Positions 36,179 through 44,244 of a DNA stretch of 64,000 bases are shown here, piece after piece. The notes beneath the pieces were generated by a model that ran no database searches, had not been told where the DNA came from, and saw only the letters and a list, made by a program, of their open reading frames with translations. The stretch covers positions 124,001 to 188,000 of the forward strand of contig JANQPV010000044.1 of NCBI GenBank assembly GCA_028285305.1, in the 5' to 3' direction. This stretch comes from Alphaproteobacteria bacterium (GTDB taxonomy: Bacteria > Pseudomonadota > Alphaproteobacteria > SMXP01). Positions within the stretch are counted from its first letter, which is position 1; each line of letters begins with the position of its first letter. Position numbers and translations under genes: made by a program.

Positions 36179-36291
36179 TTCACTGCAATCCGATCAGCAT
36201 TCAAATTAGCAAAAGCCCAGCTCTTAGGCGGGTTTCAGGTACTGTCACTTTTTCGGAAAAGCGTAATTTTATGGTTAAGAAGGGGCTAAGA

Positions 36292-37056
36292 TCAGCGGAT
36301 CCAAGCCACAATGACGGAGAGATTGTCTTTCGACCCCGCGTCTGTTGCCGCTGTGATGAGCGCCTCGCACAACGCTGTTCCACAGTCGGGGATGTGCCCG
36401 TCCATGACATTCAAAATTGCGTCATCATCCAGGGTACCGCTTATGCCGTCCGAGCAGAGAATAAAGACATCGTTAACACGTGGTTTGATGCCCGCGACGT
36501 CGACCTCAATTGAGGACTGTATACCCACGGCACGGTTGAGAATGTTCTTGCTCGGACACTCCCCTTCGCTTCCCGCCATTTTCCAGGCCTCAAAGGATGT
36601 GTGGTCTCTCGTCAACAAATTGAGCTTTCCATCGCGGTACAAATAAATGCGCGAGTCGCCCGCATGGCAGTAAGAAAGATACTCATAGTCATGTTCGGGC
36701 CATAACAAGCTCGCAATTGTCGATCCCACCGGGTTCCCTGCGCGTTCGGGATCCGTTTGATTTTCCTCATAGAGGCGTGCGTTTGCCCGCTGGACACCTG
36801 ATTTGAGGATCGCCGACGTTATTCCGCTCTGTGTCTTGAGCGTTTGGCCAGGCGATCCTGCTGTGTCGGGAAGAGACTCTTCTGCGTGAGCGCGCAATTC
36901 TTCAACGACCGTTTGAGACGCGGATACTGCTTCGGGCCGGCTGCCCATCCCGTCTGCCAAGACACAGAGGCCCAGGCGTTCTTCGGAGAGAACTGTGTCG
37001 GCATTCAGCTGTCTGACCGGTCCGATCTCGGACTTCGAGGCGAATGAGAGTTTCAT
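36292..37056 (-). CDS. PP2C-family Ser/Thr protein phosphatase
   Basis: This is a 254-residue single-domain phosphatase. I use ATG 37056; a TTG at 37077 would add 7 residues. All the metal-binding motifs of PP2C/SpoIIE-type phosphatases are present: RQLNADTV, VLADGMGSRPEA, YCHAGDSRIYLYRDG, TRDHTSFE, ILCSDGISGTLDD and SKDNLSVIVAW. It would remove phosphate from Ser/Thr in the cytoplasm. It lies 19-40 bp after the FHA-histidine kinase gene and in the same operon as a Ser/Thr kinase, so it is the natural antagonist of that kinase, as PppA is of PpkA in type VI secretion. Confidence 0.93.
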   Translation of the reverse strand: MKLSFASKSEIGPVRQLNADTVLSEERLGLCVLADGMGSRPEAVSASQTVVEELRAHAEESLPDTAGSPGQTLKTQSGITSAILKSGVQRANARLYEENQTDPERAGNPVGSTIASLLWPEHDYEYLSYCHAGDSRIYLYRDGKLNLLTRDHTSFEAWKMAGSEGECPSKNILNRAVGIQSSIEVDVAGIKPRVNDVFILCSDGISGTLDDDAILNVMDGHIPDCGTALCEALITAATDAGSKDNLSVIVAWIR

Positions 37057-37096
37057 CTTTTCAAGTTCGTACCTCAATGGGTCGCGGGCGTAAGCT

Positions 37097-38359
37097 TTAT
37101 TCCGTCTCTACACAGAATTCAATGAATGGCGTGTCTCCCTTAAGCGGGTGATCACCCAAATAAATCCTGCCTGAACCTTCGAGTTTGACGCTTGCGCCGT
37201 GTTGTAAGCTTACGAGTTCGTCGTCCTCTTTCATAATGTGGCTTCCGGACCTGCTTTCGTCGCGATATGTAAAGCTTCCGTTTTCGTAAGAGACTGACGC
37301 GTGGGGACGTGATACACGTTTATCGTCAACGATGATGTCGCAGCCAATTAAAGGCGGCTTCGTTCTGTTTCGGCCAATGAGGATTTTGCCGCAGCCGGCA
37401 TAAAAGACGCGTTCAAAGCCTTGATAGCTGATCTTCAAGAGATTCTTGAGGCTGACGCTTGGATCGGTATCGTCGAAGAAGATGGTTTCATCTTCACTGT
37501 GGTTGATGACCTCATTGCGGAATGTGGGCATAACGATTGAGACGATCGTTCCTACATCGACACGGCTCTCAAAATTTAGTGTCGCTCCGTGTAGATCAGC
37601 GATCCGCGAAACGACCGTGAGACCCGTTCCCAATCCCGCAGTCTTGCGGGTCAGTACGTCTTCAGCGAAGTAGAAGGGGGCCGTGATCTCGTTAAGCTTC
37701 TGTTTTTCGATGCCGCAGCCCACATCCTTGACGCTCAGAATGACGTGTCCCTCGCCATTCTGTGCTCCGCTGACGGTGATCACGTCTCCCGCCTCGGAAA
37801 ACTTGATGGCATTGTCGATGAGATTGACAAGCGCCTGGGTCAACGCGCGCTGATCCACGTAAACTTTCGGAAGTCCGGGTTGGATTTCCGTTCGAATGCT
37901 CTGGCCACTGTCAGTTACTTGCTTCTGGACAAGGCGGACAGCTGCCGTCGTAATTTCGTGGACCGACTCATACTCTTCATTGAGGGCGACTTTGCCGGCT
38001 TCGTGGCGGGCAACGTTTAGCAAATCGTTTACGACAGCAGTCAGCTTCTCTCCGCCTTCCTTGATTGATTTTAAGTATTCCTTATACTGGTCATTGCCGA
38101 TCGGTCCTTCGACTTCGGCAAGCATCAGATCGCAATAGCCTACGATCGCGTTGAGTGGTGTTTTGAGCTCATGTGTGGTGTTGGACAGAAACGCGTCCTT
38201 CGCCAGCCGGGTTTCGTCCTGAGCGGCGAGGAGCTTGGCAATCTCTTTGCGCAGTAACTCGACTTCGGACTCGGGGCTGTTTGTGGCCTCGGCGTCCTGG
38301 TTCGCCGGCGCGTCATTCGAATGAACGAGCGAGATACTGGATTCTTGAGGCTGAGACAT
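37097..38359 (-). CDS. Histidine kinase with C-terminal FHA domain
   Basis: This 420-residue soluble protein has three parts. A HisKA box carries H63 in NTTHELKTPLNAIVG. A HATPase domain (about 165-280) has NLIDNAIKFS, DVGCGIEKQ and GLGTGLTVVSRI. A C-terminal FHA domain spans about 320-410, with GR (329-330) and SRPH (350-353), the phosphothreonine-binding signature. The linker between catalytic and FHA parts is acidic and contains DETIFF with T292. FHA fused to a histidine kinase is rare. The FHA end should read Thr phosphorylation made by the kinase at 44245, joining two phosphorylation systems. No response regulator is seen. Confidence 0.92.
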   Translation of the reverse strand: MSQPQESSISLVHSNDAPANQDAEATNSPESEVELLRKEIAKLLAAQDETRLAKDAFLSNTTHELKTPLNAIVGYCDLMLAEVEGPIGNDQYKEYLKSIKEGGEKLTAVVNDLLNVARHEAGKVALNEEYESVHEITTAAVRLVQKQVTDSGQSIRTEIQPGLPKVYVDQRALTQALVNLIDNAIKFSEAGDVITVSGAQNGEGHVILSVKDVGCGIEKQKLNEITAPFYFAEDVLTRKTAGLGTGLTVVSRIADLHGATLNFESRVDVGTIVSIVMPTFRNEVINHSEDETIFFDDTDPSVSLKNLLKISYQGFERVFYAGCGKILIGRNRTKPPLIGCDIIVDDKRVSRPHASVSYENGSFTYRDESRSGSHIMKEDDELVSLQHGASVKLEGSGRIYLGDHPLKGDTPFIEFCVETE

Positions 38360-38448
38360 CGAAACTCAGTCGTCTGTTCCCTGTTGGTTACTCATTCATT
38401 ATTGGCTAGAAGTCTTTCGTTCCCGTAAAAAACGGCAGAAAACCTTGA

Positions 38449-39228
38449 CTACCCAGAGTTGAGAGGGGCGGCAAACTCTAGCACAAAACTGCGGGAGTCA
38501 TCCGAAAGCCAAACGCGGCTCGGCTCGATGCGCGTGATTTTTCGTCCTCCCAATACCTCGCCTTCGACGTAATCCCGTCCATCGATCGTGGCGGTTTCAA
38601 TTCCGTTAATGGAAGAGATGCCGGTTAAGGAGTGGATCGCATTTAGGGCCCAGTAATACTTGCCCTCGACCTCAATGCGGGTAGGTCGAAGCCGCGAGAA
38701 GGGGTTGCGCCACTTTGGGGTGGTCTCAGTATGCGCCGGAAAGGAATCCGAGATGAGGTTCCGCGGGGATGTCACTAATATACGTGTGCGGATATCCGGC
38801 GAAGTGCTAAACGAATTTTCGGCTGACAGATCGACTTCGGAAATCTCAAATCCCACAAACTCAAGATCCCGCAAGAAGGCGTTGGTTTCCCAAAAAGTGC
38901 CCTCTAAACCCAGCCGAATGAGGTTGGTTCGGGGCCCTTCGCGAAAGAGGTTCTCCAATCGAAGGGCGTGACGTGTGGCGCTACGATGGACCAGATCAAG
39001 GTGCTGGGCCAGGGCCGGGTCGAGTCCAACAAATTGTGTCCTGTCTTTCTGGGCGTTTTGGGATAAACTGGCCTGTATCAGAGACGTCAGTTCGATTGCT
39101 TGCTGCCGTGTCTGTTCAGCCCTCAGACTCTTGGACGCAAGCACAGCGAATACCGGCGTTGCCAAAACGATGATCATGAGGATGGCAACCAACGGGGAGA
39201 ATTCGAGCTTTCTGAGGTGATGCATCAT
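38449..39228 (-). CDS. GspM/PilO-like inner membrane assembly protein
   Basis: This 259-residue bitopic protein has a short cytoplasmic N-terminus, one helix (LVAILMIIVLATPVFAVLAS), a coiled-coil of about 60 residues and a ferredoxin-like periplasmic domain near 85-150 (RHALRLENLFREG..LEFVGFEISEVDLSAE), as in GspM and PilO. An extra C-terminal domain of about 90 residues contains a conserved-looking SINGIETATIDGRDYVEGEVLGGRKITRI, which resembles GspC/PulC HR-like or PilP sequence; this suggests a fused PilP/HR module. It lies 3 bp after the PilM/GspL-like gene. Confidence 0.75.
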   Translation of the reverse strand: MMHHLRKLEFSPLVAILMIIVLATPVFAVLASKSLRAEQTRQQAIELTSLIQASLSQNAQKDRTQFVGLDPALAQHLDLVHRSATRHALRLENLFREGPRTNLIRLGLEGTFWETNAFLRDLEFVGFEISEVDLSAENSFSTSPDIRTRILVTSPRNLISDSFPAHTETTPKWRNPFSRLRPTRIEVEGKYYWALNAIHSLTGISSINGIETATIDGRDYVEGEVLGGRKITRIEPSRVWLSDDSRSFVLEFAAPLNSG

Positions 39229-39231
39229 TGG

Positions 39232-40995
39232 TTATCGCCTCGCCACAATCAAGAAGTTGAGATCCGGACTGCCCTCACTGTTGCTTGTTCGGATCACTTT
39301 GACGTCGGACAGGCCGTCCATGAATGTCTCGTCTGATTTCAGACGGCGGACAAACTGATTGATGGCTGCTAGGGCTTGCTCATCCTGATTTCTAACGAAA
39401 CCGCTGATTTCGATTGCTCTGTCTGTACGCGAGTCTTGGGCGCCACCGCTAATGGATGTGATCCACATGCCATCGATCGAATGCTGCGCGATGGACACGA
39501 TCTTCGGCGCCCAAACTACCGTTGAACTTGAGGCTGGCTGAAACTCGTTTGCTTGTGGGGAGACGGGCGTCTCCCGGTCCGCAGTGATTTTTTTGGCTTG
39601 GTTTTCCGCTTGCTGATAGATGTTGAGTGCGGACCTCATCGAGCCTTGGGCGGGGGCATAAGAGAGTTGCCAAAGACCAAACACAATCGAAGCGAGAAGA
39701 GCCGCAAATGCGCCAACCTGCTTTATCGATTCTGCGTCGAACCCGGATGTTCGGCTCCCGAGTAAGGACATGAGGTCGGGCGCGCTTGAGAACGGATCAG
39801 TCGTTTTGGCTTTCTTGGGTGTTGCCGTGCTTTGGTTGGCCGTGAGCTGTCCTTTTTCGAATCGGTATGTTTGATCTCCGATCGTCAGCAGAGACTTTGG
39901 GGCGCCCGCCAGAAGGTTTGCAGATTGCCCCGTGGCGAGTTCGGTGATGAGGTCGTCGTTCGACAAAACAGATATTCCGCCTACCCCTAAAATCGCACTT
40001 ATCCAATTCGCCAACCCGCGGATTTGATCGATTTCCGGTGTCGCCACCGCTAAAGTCGGCTTACCATGGAGGCGCTGAAAGGCGAAGAACTCAAGGCCCT
40101 CTTGAAGTGCATGATAGATTTTCAGAAGCGGCGCCCGTAAGGCCTGCGCCGTTCCGGTCGATAAAGTGGGATTTGAAAAATCCTGCTCGAGAAAGGCTTG
40201 TGGATCCGGTAGGAGCGAACGGTTTGTCAAAGCTTCTTGCGCTTCTTCAGGGCTTACACCCATCTCGTCAGAAAGGATTTGACGCAGAGTTTGTGTTCCT
40301 ACACGGACCGTTTGCTGAAACACTGCACCGGAGACACGGTTTGCGAACAAGATTGTGGTGGTATGACCACCTATGTCGATTGCACAAGACGTCGTATCTT
40401 GCGAACGGGAGAGCCTCTGGATGAGGAGAGACAGTCTCGGGACGACTTCGGTTATGCGCAAACTCAACTGTCCCATCTCGATCAAGTATCGCCGAAGCGT
40501 GTCGATACCGGTCGAAAAGACAATCTCTCTGGTCTGCTCCTCGTTACTCGATTCACCGAAGGGAACGAGGGCGAACGCGCTTTCTTCCGCCCCCAATTGT
40601 TGTGCTGCGAATTCACGAACTTTCTGGGGGTCATCGTGCCGGAGGCGTGTCAGACGATTGTCAAAGGCTTCAATGGTCGGGTCGGCGATGATTAAATGCA
40701 CACAGCGAATGGCCCTTTGTTGGCTGGGAGACATCGCAGCCAGAGCATCTTGGATGATGGCAAGCTGATCGAGACTTGCTTCCGCCGCGTCGCCAGGACC
40801 CGAACTGGTAACGGACTCTGCGTCTTGCGAAGTTGCGCTGATTCGTGAGAACCAATTCTGGTCGGTGATGATAAGACAGAGTTGATCTGTACCTGATGCG
40901 GTTTCTTCCGCCGCTTCTGTGCCTCCAATCCTCAAACCGTCCGCAGAAAACGCCCGAGAGATAAAGTTCTGTATAATGTCGACGCCGACTTGCAT
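39232..40995 (-). CDS. GspL/PilM-PilN-like assembly platform protein
   Basis: This 587-residue protein has a cytoplasmic actin-like domain (about 1-400) with the ATP-site signature SCAIDIGGHTTTILFA and an IYHALQEGLEFFAF helix, as in PilM. A membrane helix follows near 430 (GAFAALLASIVFGLWQLSY), and a periplasmic PilN-like ferredoxin fold ends the chain (AIEISGFVRNQDEQALAAINQF). GspL of type II systems has the same plan in one chain. It docks the GspE ATPase to the inner membrane. It lies between gspF and the GspM-like gene. Confidence 0.85.
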   Translation of the reverse strand: MQVGVDIIQNFISRAFSADGLRIGGTEAAEETASGTDQLCLIITDQNWFSRISATSQDAESVTSSGPGDAAEASLDQLAIIQDALAAMSPSQQRAIRCVHLIIADPTIEAFDNRLTRLRHDDPQKVREFAAQQLGAEESAFALVPFGESSNEEQTREIVFSTGIDTLRRYLIEMGQLSLRITEVVPRLSLLIQRLSRSQDTTSCAIDIGGHTTTILFANRVSGAVFQQTVRVGTQTLRQILSDEMGVSPEEAQEALTNRSLLPDPQAFLEQDFSNPTLSTGTAQALRAPLLKIYHALQEGLEFFAFQRLHGKPTLAVATPEIDQIRGLANWISAILGVGGISVLSNDDLITELATGQSANLLAGAPKSLLTIGDQTYRFEKGQLTANQSTATPKKAKTTDPFSSAPDLMSLLGSRTSGFDAESIKQVGAFAALLASIVFGLWQLSYAPAQGSMRSALNIYQQAENQAKKITADRETPVSPQANEFQPASSSTVVWAPKIVSIAQHSIDGMWITSISGGAQDSRTDRAIEISGFVRNQDEQALAAINQFVRRLKSDETFMDGLSDVKVIRTSNSEGSPDLNFLIVARR

Positions 40996-41088
40996 GAACG
41001 TGTGTCTTGGATATCCCGCTGGAGAAGTATGACTACTAGAGCTGAGTAAGAATATTCCTAACGGGCGGAGGGGCCGGTTTACGGACTG

Positions 41089-42129
41089 TTAAACGAGTGT
41101 GGCTCCCGCCAGATCGAAGACTGGCAGGAATGCCGCGATCATCATGGCCGCAATCAGAAGTCCCGCAACGGCCGTCATGATCGGATTTGCAATGGATACA
41201 GCCGTTTCGATGCGCTGCTGCCAAAGGCGGTCATAGTAGGACGCAACTGAATCCAGCATTTCGTTGAGCTCGCCCGTTTGCTCGCCGACTGCCGCCATCT
41301 GTTGGACGACCCCGGTAAACAATGTGTGCCGTCCCAAGGCGTCTGCAAATCCAGAGCCTCGTTCAACGTCGGTTGCGACTTTCTCAACGCGATCAGCGAT
41401 GTGCAGGTTTCCTGTGGCGGGGGCCGAAAGACGCAAGGCGCGGACAACGCCGACAGAGCTGTCAACCTGCAAGGACATTGTGCGGGTGAATTGGGCGAGG
41501 GCGGCGAGGCGCCACACTTCGCCTAAGAACGGGAGGTGCAGCTTGCGCCGATCCCAGGCGGTGCGGCCTGCGGGTGTCGCCAGCACGGCTGATGCAACAA
41601 CTGCTACGGCGGCCCCCGCAATCAGGATCTCCAAGAGATGAGACGAGTAAAAATCACCAAAGGCCAATAGCATTTGTGTGGGGAGAGGCAGGTCTTTGCT
41701 GAACTGGGAGAACATCTTCTCAAATCGCGGCAAGATGAAAAACACCATGAGATTCATGGTGATAAGGAGGCCGGCAAACAAAACTACCGGATAGATGAGT
41801 GCGTTGCGCAGCTTTGTTCGTATACGTCCTGCCTGATCAAGATACTCGCTGACATTTGTCGCCGCATCGCTCAAGCGTCCCGTTTCCATACCCGCCCTGA
41901 TAATGCTGGTGTAGATGCCGCTAAACGTTGCTGACTGGATCTCGAGGGCGTCCGCGAAATCTACGCCGATCTTCACATTATCCAGCACGTTGCGGATCGC
42001 CTGTTTGAGCTGCTTATCCGGCGTGTCCTTCGCCAGGTGCTCGAGCGCGTCGACGAGCGGTAAGCGGCTTCTCAGCATGGAGGCAAGCTGAGATGTGAAG
42101 ATGATCAATTGTCCGCGCGAGGAGCTCAT
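41089..42129 (-). CDS. gspF: Type II/IV inner membrane platform protein (GspF/PilC)
   Basis: This is a 346-residue polytopic protein with two tandem GspF domains and three hydrophobic segments (near 112-130, 165-185, 320-340). The N-terminal domain shows FTSQLASMLRSRLPLVDALEHLA and GIYTSIIRAGMETGRLSDA; the second repeat has QFTRTMSLQVDSSVGVVRALR and QQMAAVGEQTGELNEMLDSVASYYD. It lacks the N-terminal 50 residues of standard GspF (about 400), starting directly at the first domain. It overlaps the gspE stop by 4 bp. Confidence 0.93.
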   Translation of the reverse strand: MSSSRGQLIIFTSQLASMLRSRLPLVDALEHLAKDTPDKQLKQAIRNVLDNVKIGVDFADALEIQSATFSGIYTSIIRAGMETGRLSDAATNVSEYLDQAGRIRTKLRNALIYPVVLFAGLLITMNLMVFFILPRFEKMFSQFSKDLPLPTQMLLAFGDFYSSHLLEILIAGAAVAVVASAVLATPAGRTAWDRRKLHLPFLGEVWRLAALAQFTRTMSLQVDSSVGVVRALRLSAPATGNLHIADRVEKVATDVERGSGFADALGRHTLFTGVVQQMAAVGEQTGELNEMLDSVASYYDRLWQQRIETAVSIANPIMTAVAGLLIAAMMIAAFLPVFDLAGATLV

Positions 42130-44240
42130 GTCTGGCCGTCACCGAATACGCGGATGACTTCCGTCAGGGTCGTGGCTCCCTCTTCCACCAGCTCGACTGC
42201 ATGATTCAACATCGTGCTCATGCCCAAATCTTTTGCTTGCTGGCGCATGTCCTCGGTACTGAAGTTCGTGCTGGCGATCAGTTCTCGCATGTGGTGATCT
42301 ATATCAAGCAGCTCGAACACCGCCTGGCGGCCCGAGTAGCCGGTGTGCCGACAAGATGCGCATCCTGTTGGGTGGACGAGCGGTGTGTTGGAATCTAATT
42401 CGATCCCGAGGCTTTCGATCTTGCCTTCAGAAACCCCTTCGGTTTGAAGGATACCCAGCATCTCCGAGCCTGAAATCGACACCGCACACTCTCTGCATAC
42501 GGAACGAACAAGTCGCTGTGAGACCGTCAGCGAAAGTGCAGATGCAACGAGAAAGGGCTCGACACCCATGTCGAGCAAGCGGCTTACAACGCCCACGGCA
42601 TCGTTTGCGTGGATTGTGGAGAAAACTACGTGTCCAGTGAGCGAGGCCTGCACAGCTAGTTCTGCAGTTTGTACATCCCGGCACTCACCCACCATAATGA
42701 CATCCGGATCCTGGCGCAGAATCGTGCGTAGGCCGGCAGCAAAGGTCAGTCCGATTTTGTCGTTGGTCTGCATTTGGTGAACGCCTTGGAGGCGGTACTC
42801 GACCGGGTCTTCAATGGTCACGACATGGCGGTTTTCACGGTCAACCGCCGTTAAGCAGGAATAGAGTGTTGTCGTTTTTCCTGCACCTGTTGGTCCGCCC
42901 ACGAATATTAAACCATGGGGATTGTTGATTTTGTCGAGGAACAAGCGAAGACTTTCGTTGCGAAGTCCAAGCATCTCAGGCGTGGGCCGCAGAGCGTCTT
43001 CATCAAGAAGACGCATAGCGATTTTTTCGCCGCCAACAGTGGGAAAGCTCGATACGCGAATGTCAATCGGGGTCTTGCGAATAACAGCACTGATGCGGCC
43101 GTCTTGGGGGCGACGTCGTTCGGCCACATCCATGCCGGAAAGAATTTTGATTCGAGACACTAAGGGCGCATGAAGATTTTTTGGCAGGCGCGTGAGTTCC
43201 TGCAAGAGACCGTCCACTCGAATTCGCGTAATCAAAGCGTCTTCTGCGGGTTCAACATGCAGGTCAGATGCACTGTGCTCGATTGATTTGTGAAGGAGGA
43301 AATCAACGATGGCAGGTACTTGGTTGACATCGGAGTTCCCGATCGCACGTTCGGTTTTCTCCCAATTGACATCGACGGGAACCAAATAGTCCGAGCGGGT
43401 CTTTTGTTCATCGCCGTGGCGCCTTAGTCGGCCGATCACTTCGAGAAAAACCCGGGGCGAGACGACGACGGGCTGTGCCGGTTTACCGGAGGTTCGGCTC
43501 ACCCAGTTCTTTGCAAACAGATCAAATGGATCGTAGGCGGCGTAAGTGCATACGGAGGGATCGTCTGATTTTATGACGAGGACTCCGCGCTGCAGGGCCA
43601 CATTCGGGGGAAGCCAGTCGGTTGCTTCGACTTCATTTAGGAGCGCAAGCTTGTCTTCGATGAATAGCGTACCGAGGGCTTGGGCGGCTTCACGGCAGAG
43701 GTCGTCCACGTTCGAAATCGAAGAGTCTGCAATCAATGTCCGCCAAACGGTCTCATCGCGCTCTCTCGCTTTTAGAGCGATTGATACGGCTTTGCGTTCC
43801 GGGAGCACGCCTGAAACAATGAGGTGCTGGATGAAGGCGCCGAGCAATCCCGTGCTGGCCGCTGATGTGCTGGCTGATTGCTCATTTGGGGAAACCTGAG
43901 GTTTCGAAATATTGACCTTGGGTTTGCCGAAGAACTTTTTCGATTTGGGTTTTGCTTCGGTGTGGTTCCGGTCTCCGGCAGGAATGGATTGACCCGCATC
44001 CGGCTCAAAGACTGTTTCATCACTGCTTTCGAGGGATTGGTCGTCTGGGCTCGTCAGTTCCTGTTGTAACTCAACGGCGACCTTGATGAGTTTTGACACT
44101 GGTGTATCAGGCCCGACAGGAGAAGCGGGGTTTTGTTCGAATACAGTTTCGTCCTCCTCTTGTGCAGAGGCCAGATGATCTGCTTGCTGAGACATAGTCT
44201 CAGTTTCGGTTCCACCTTCAACTGCTTTGGGCCGCGCCAT
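42126..44240 (-). CDS. gspE: Type II/IV assembly ATPase (GspE/PilB)
   Basis: This 704-residue ATPase drives pseudopilus assembly at the inner membrane. Walker A is GPTGAGKTTTLY (K455); the Asp box is SASDLHVEPAEDA; Walker B is ILRQDPDVIMVGECRD, with Cys in place of Ile in the usual GEIRD; the His box is VFSTIHANDA. A zinc tetracysteine (VCREC...GCASC) is present. The first 135 residues are an acidic, probably disordered tail that repeats DETVFE at residues 30-35 and 74-79. That tail is not standard and is a candidate phosphorylation platform for the kinase encoded 4 bp upstream. Confidence 0.95.
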   Translation of the reverse strand: MARPKAVEGGTETETMSQQADHLASAQEEDETVFEQNPASPVGPDTPVSKLIKVAVELQQELTSPDDQSLESSDETVFEPDAGQSIPAGDRNHTEAKPKSKKFFGKPKVNISKPQVSPNEQSASTSAASTGLLGAFIQHLIVSGVLPERKAVSIALKARERDETVWRTLIADSSISNVDDLCREAAQALGTLFIEDKLALLNEVEATDWLPPNVALQRGVLVIKSDDPSVCTYAAYDPFDLFAKNWVSRTSGKPAQPVVVSPRVFLEVIGRLRRHGDEQKTRSDYLVPVDVNWEKTERAIGNSDVNQVPAIVDFLLHKSIEHSASDLHVEPAEDALITRIRVDGLLQELTRLPKNLHAPLVSRIKILSGMDVAERRRPQDGRISAVIRKTPIDIRVSSFPTVGGEKIAMRLLDEDALRPTPEMLGLRNESLRLFLDKINNPHGLIFVGGPTGAGKTTTLYSCLTAVDRENRHVVTIEDPVEYRLQGVHQMQTNDKIGLTFAAGLRTILRQDPDVIMVGECRDVQTAELAVQASLTGHVVFSTIHANDAVGVVSRLLDMGVEPFLVASALSLTVSQRLVRSVCRECAVSISGSEMLGILQTEGVSEGKIESLGIELDSNTPLVHPTGCASCRHTGYSGRQAVFELLDIDHHMRELIASTNFSTEDMRQQAKDLGMSTMLNHAVELVEEGATTLTEVIRVFGDGQT

Positions 44241-44244
44241 ATCG

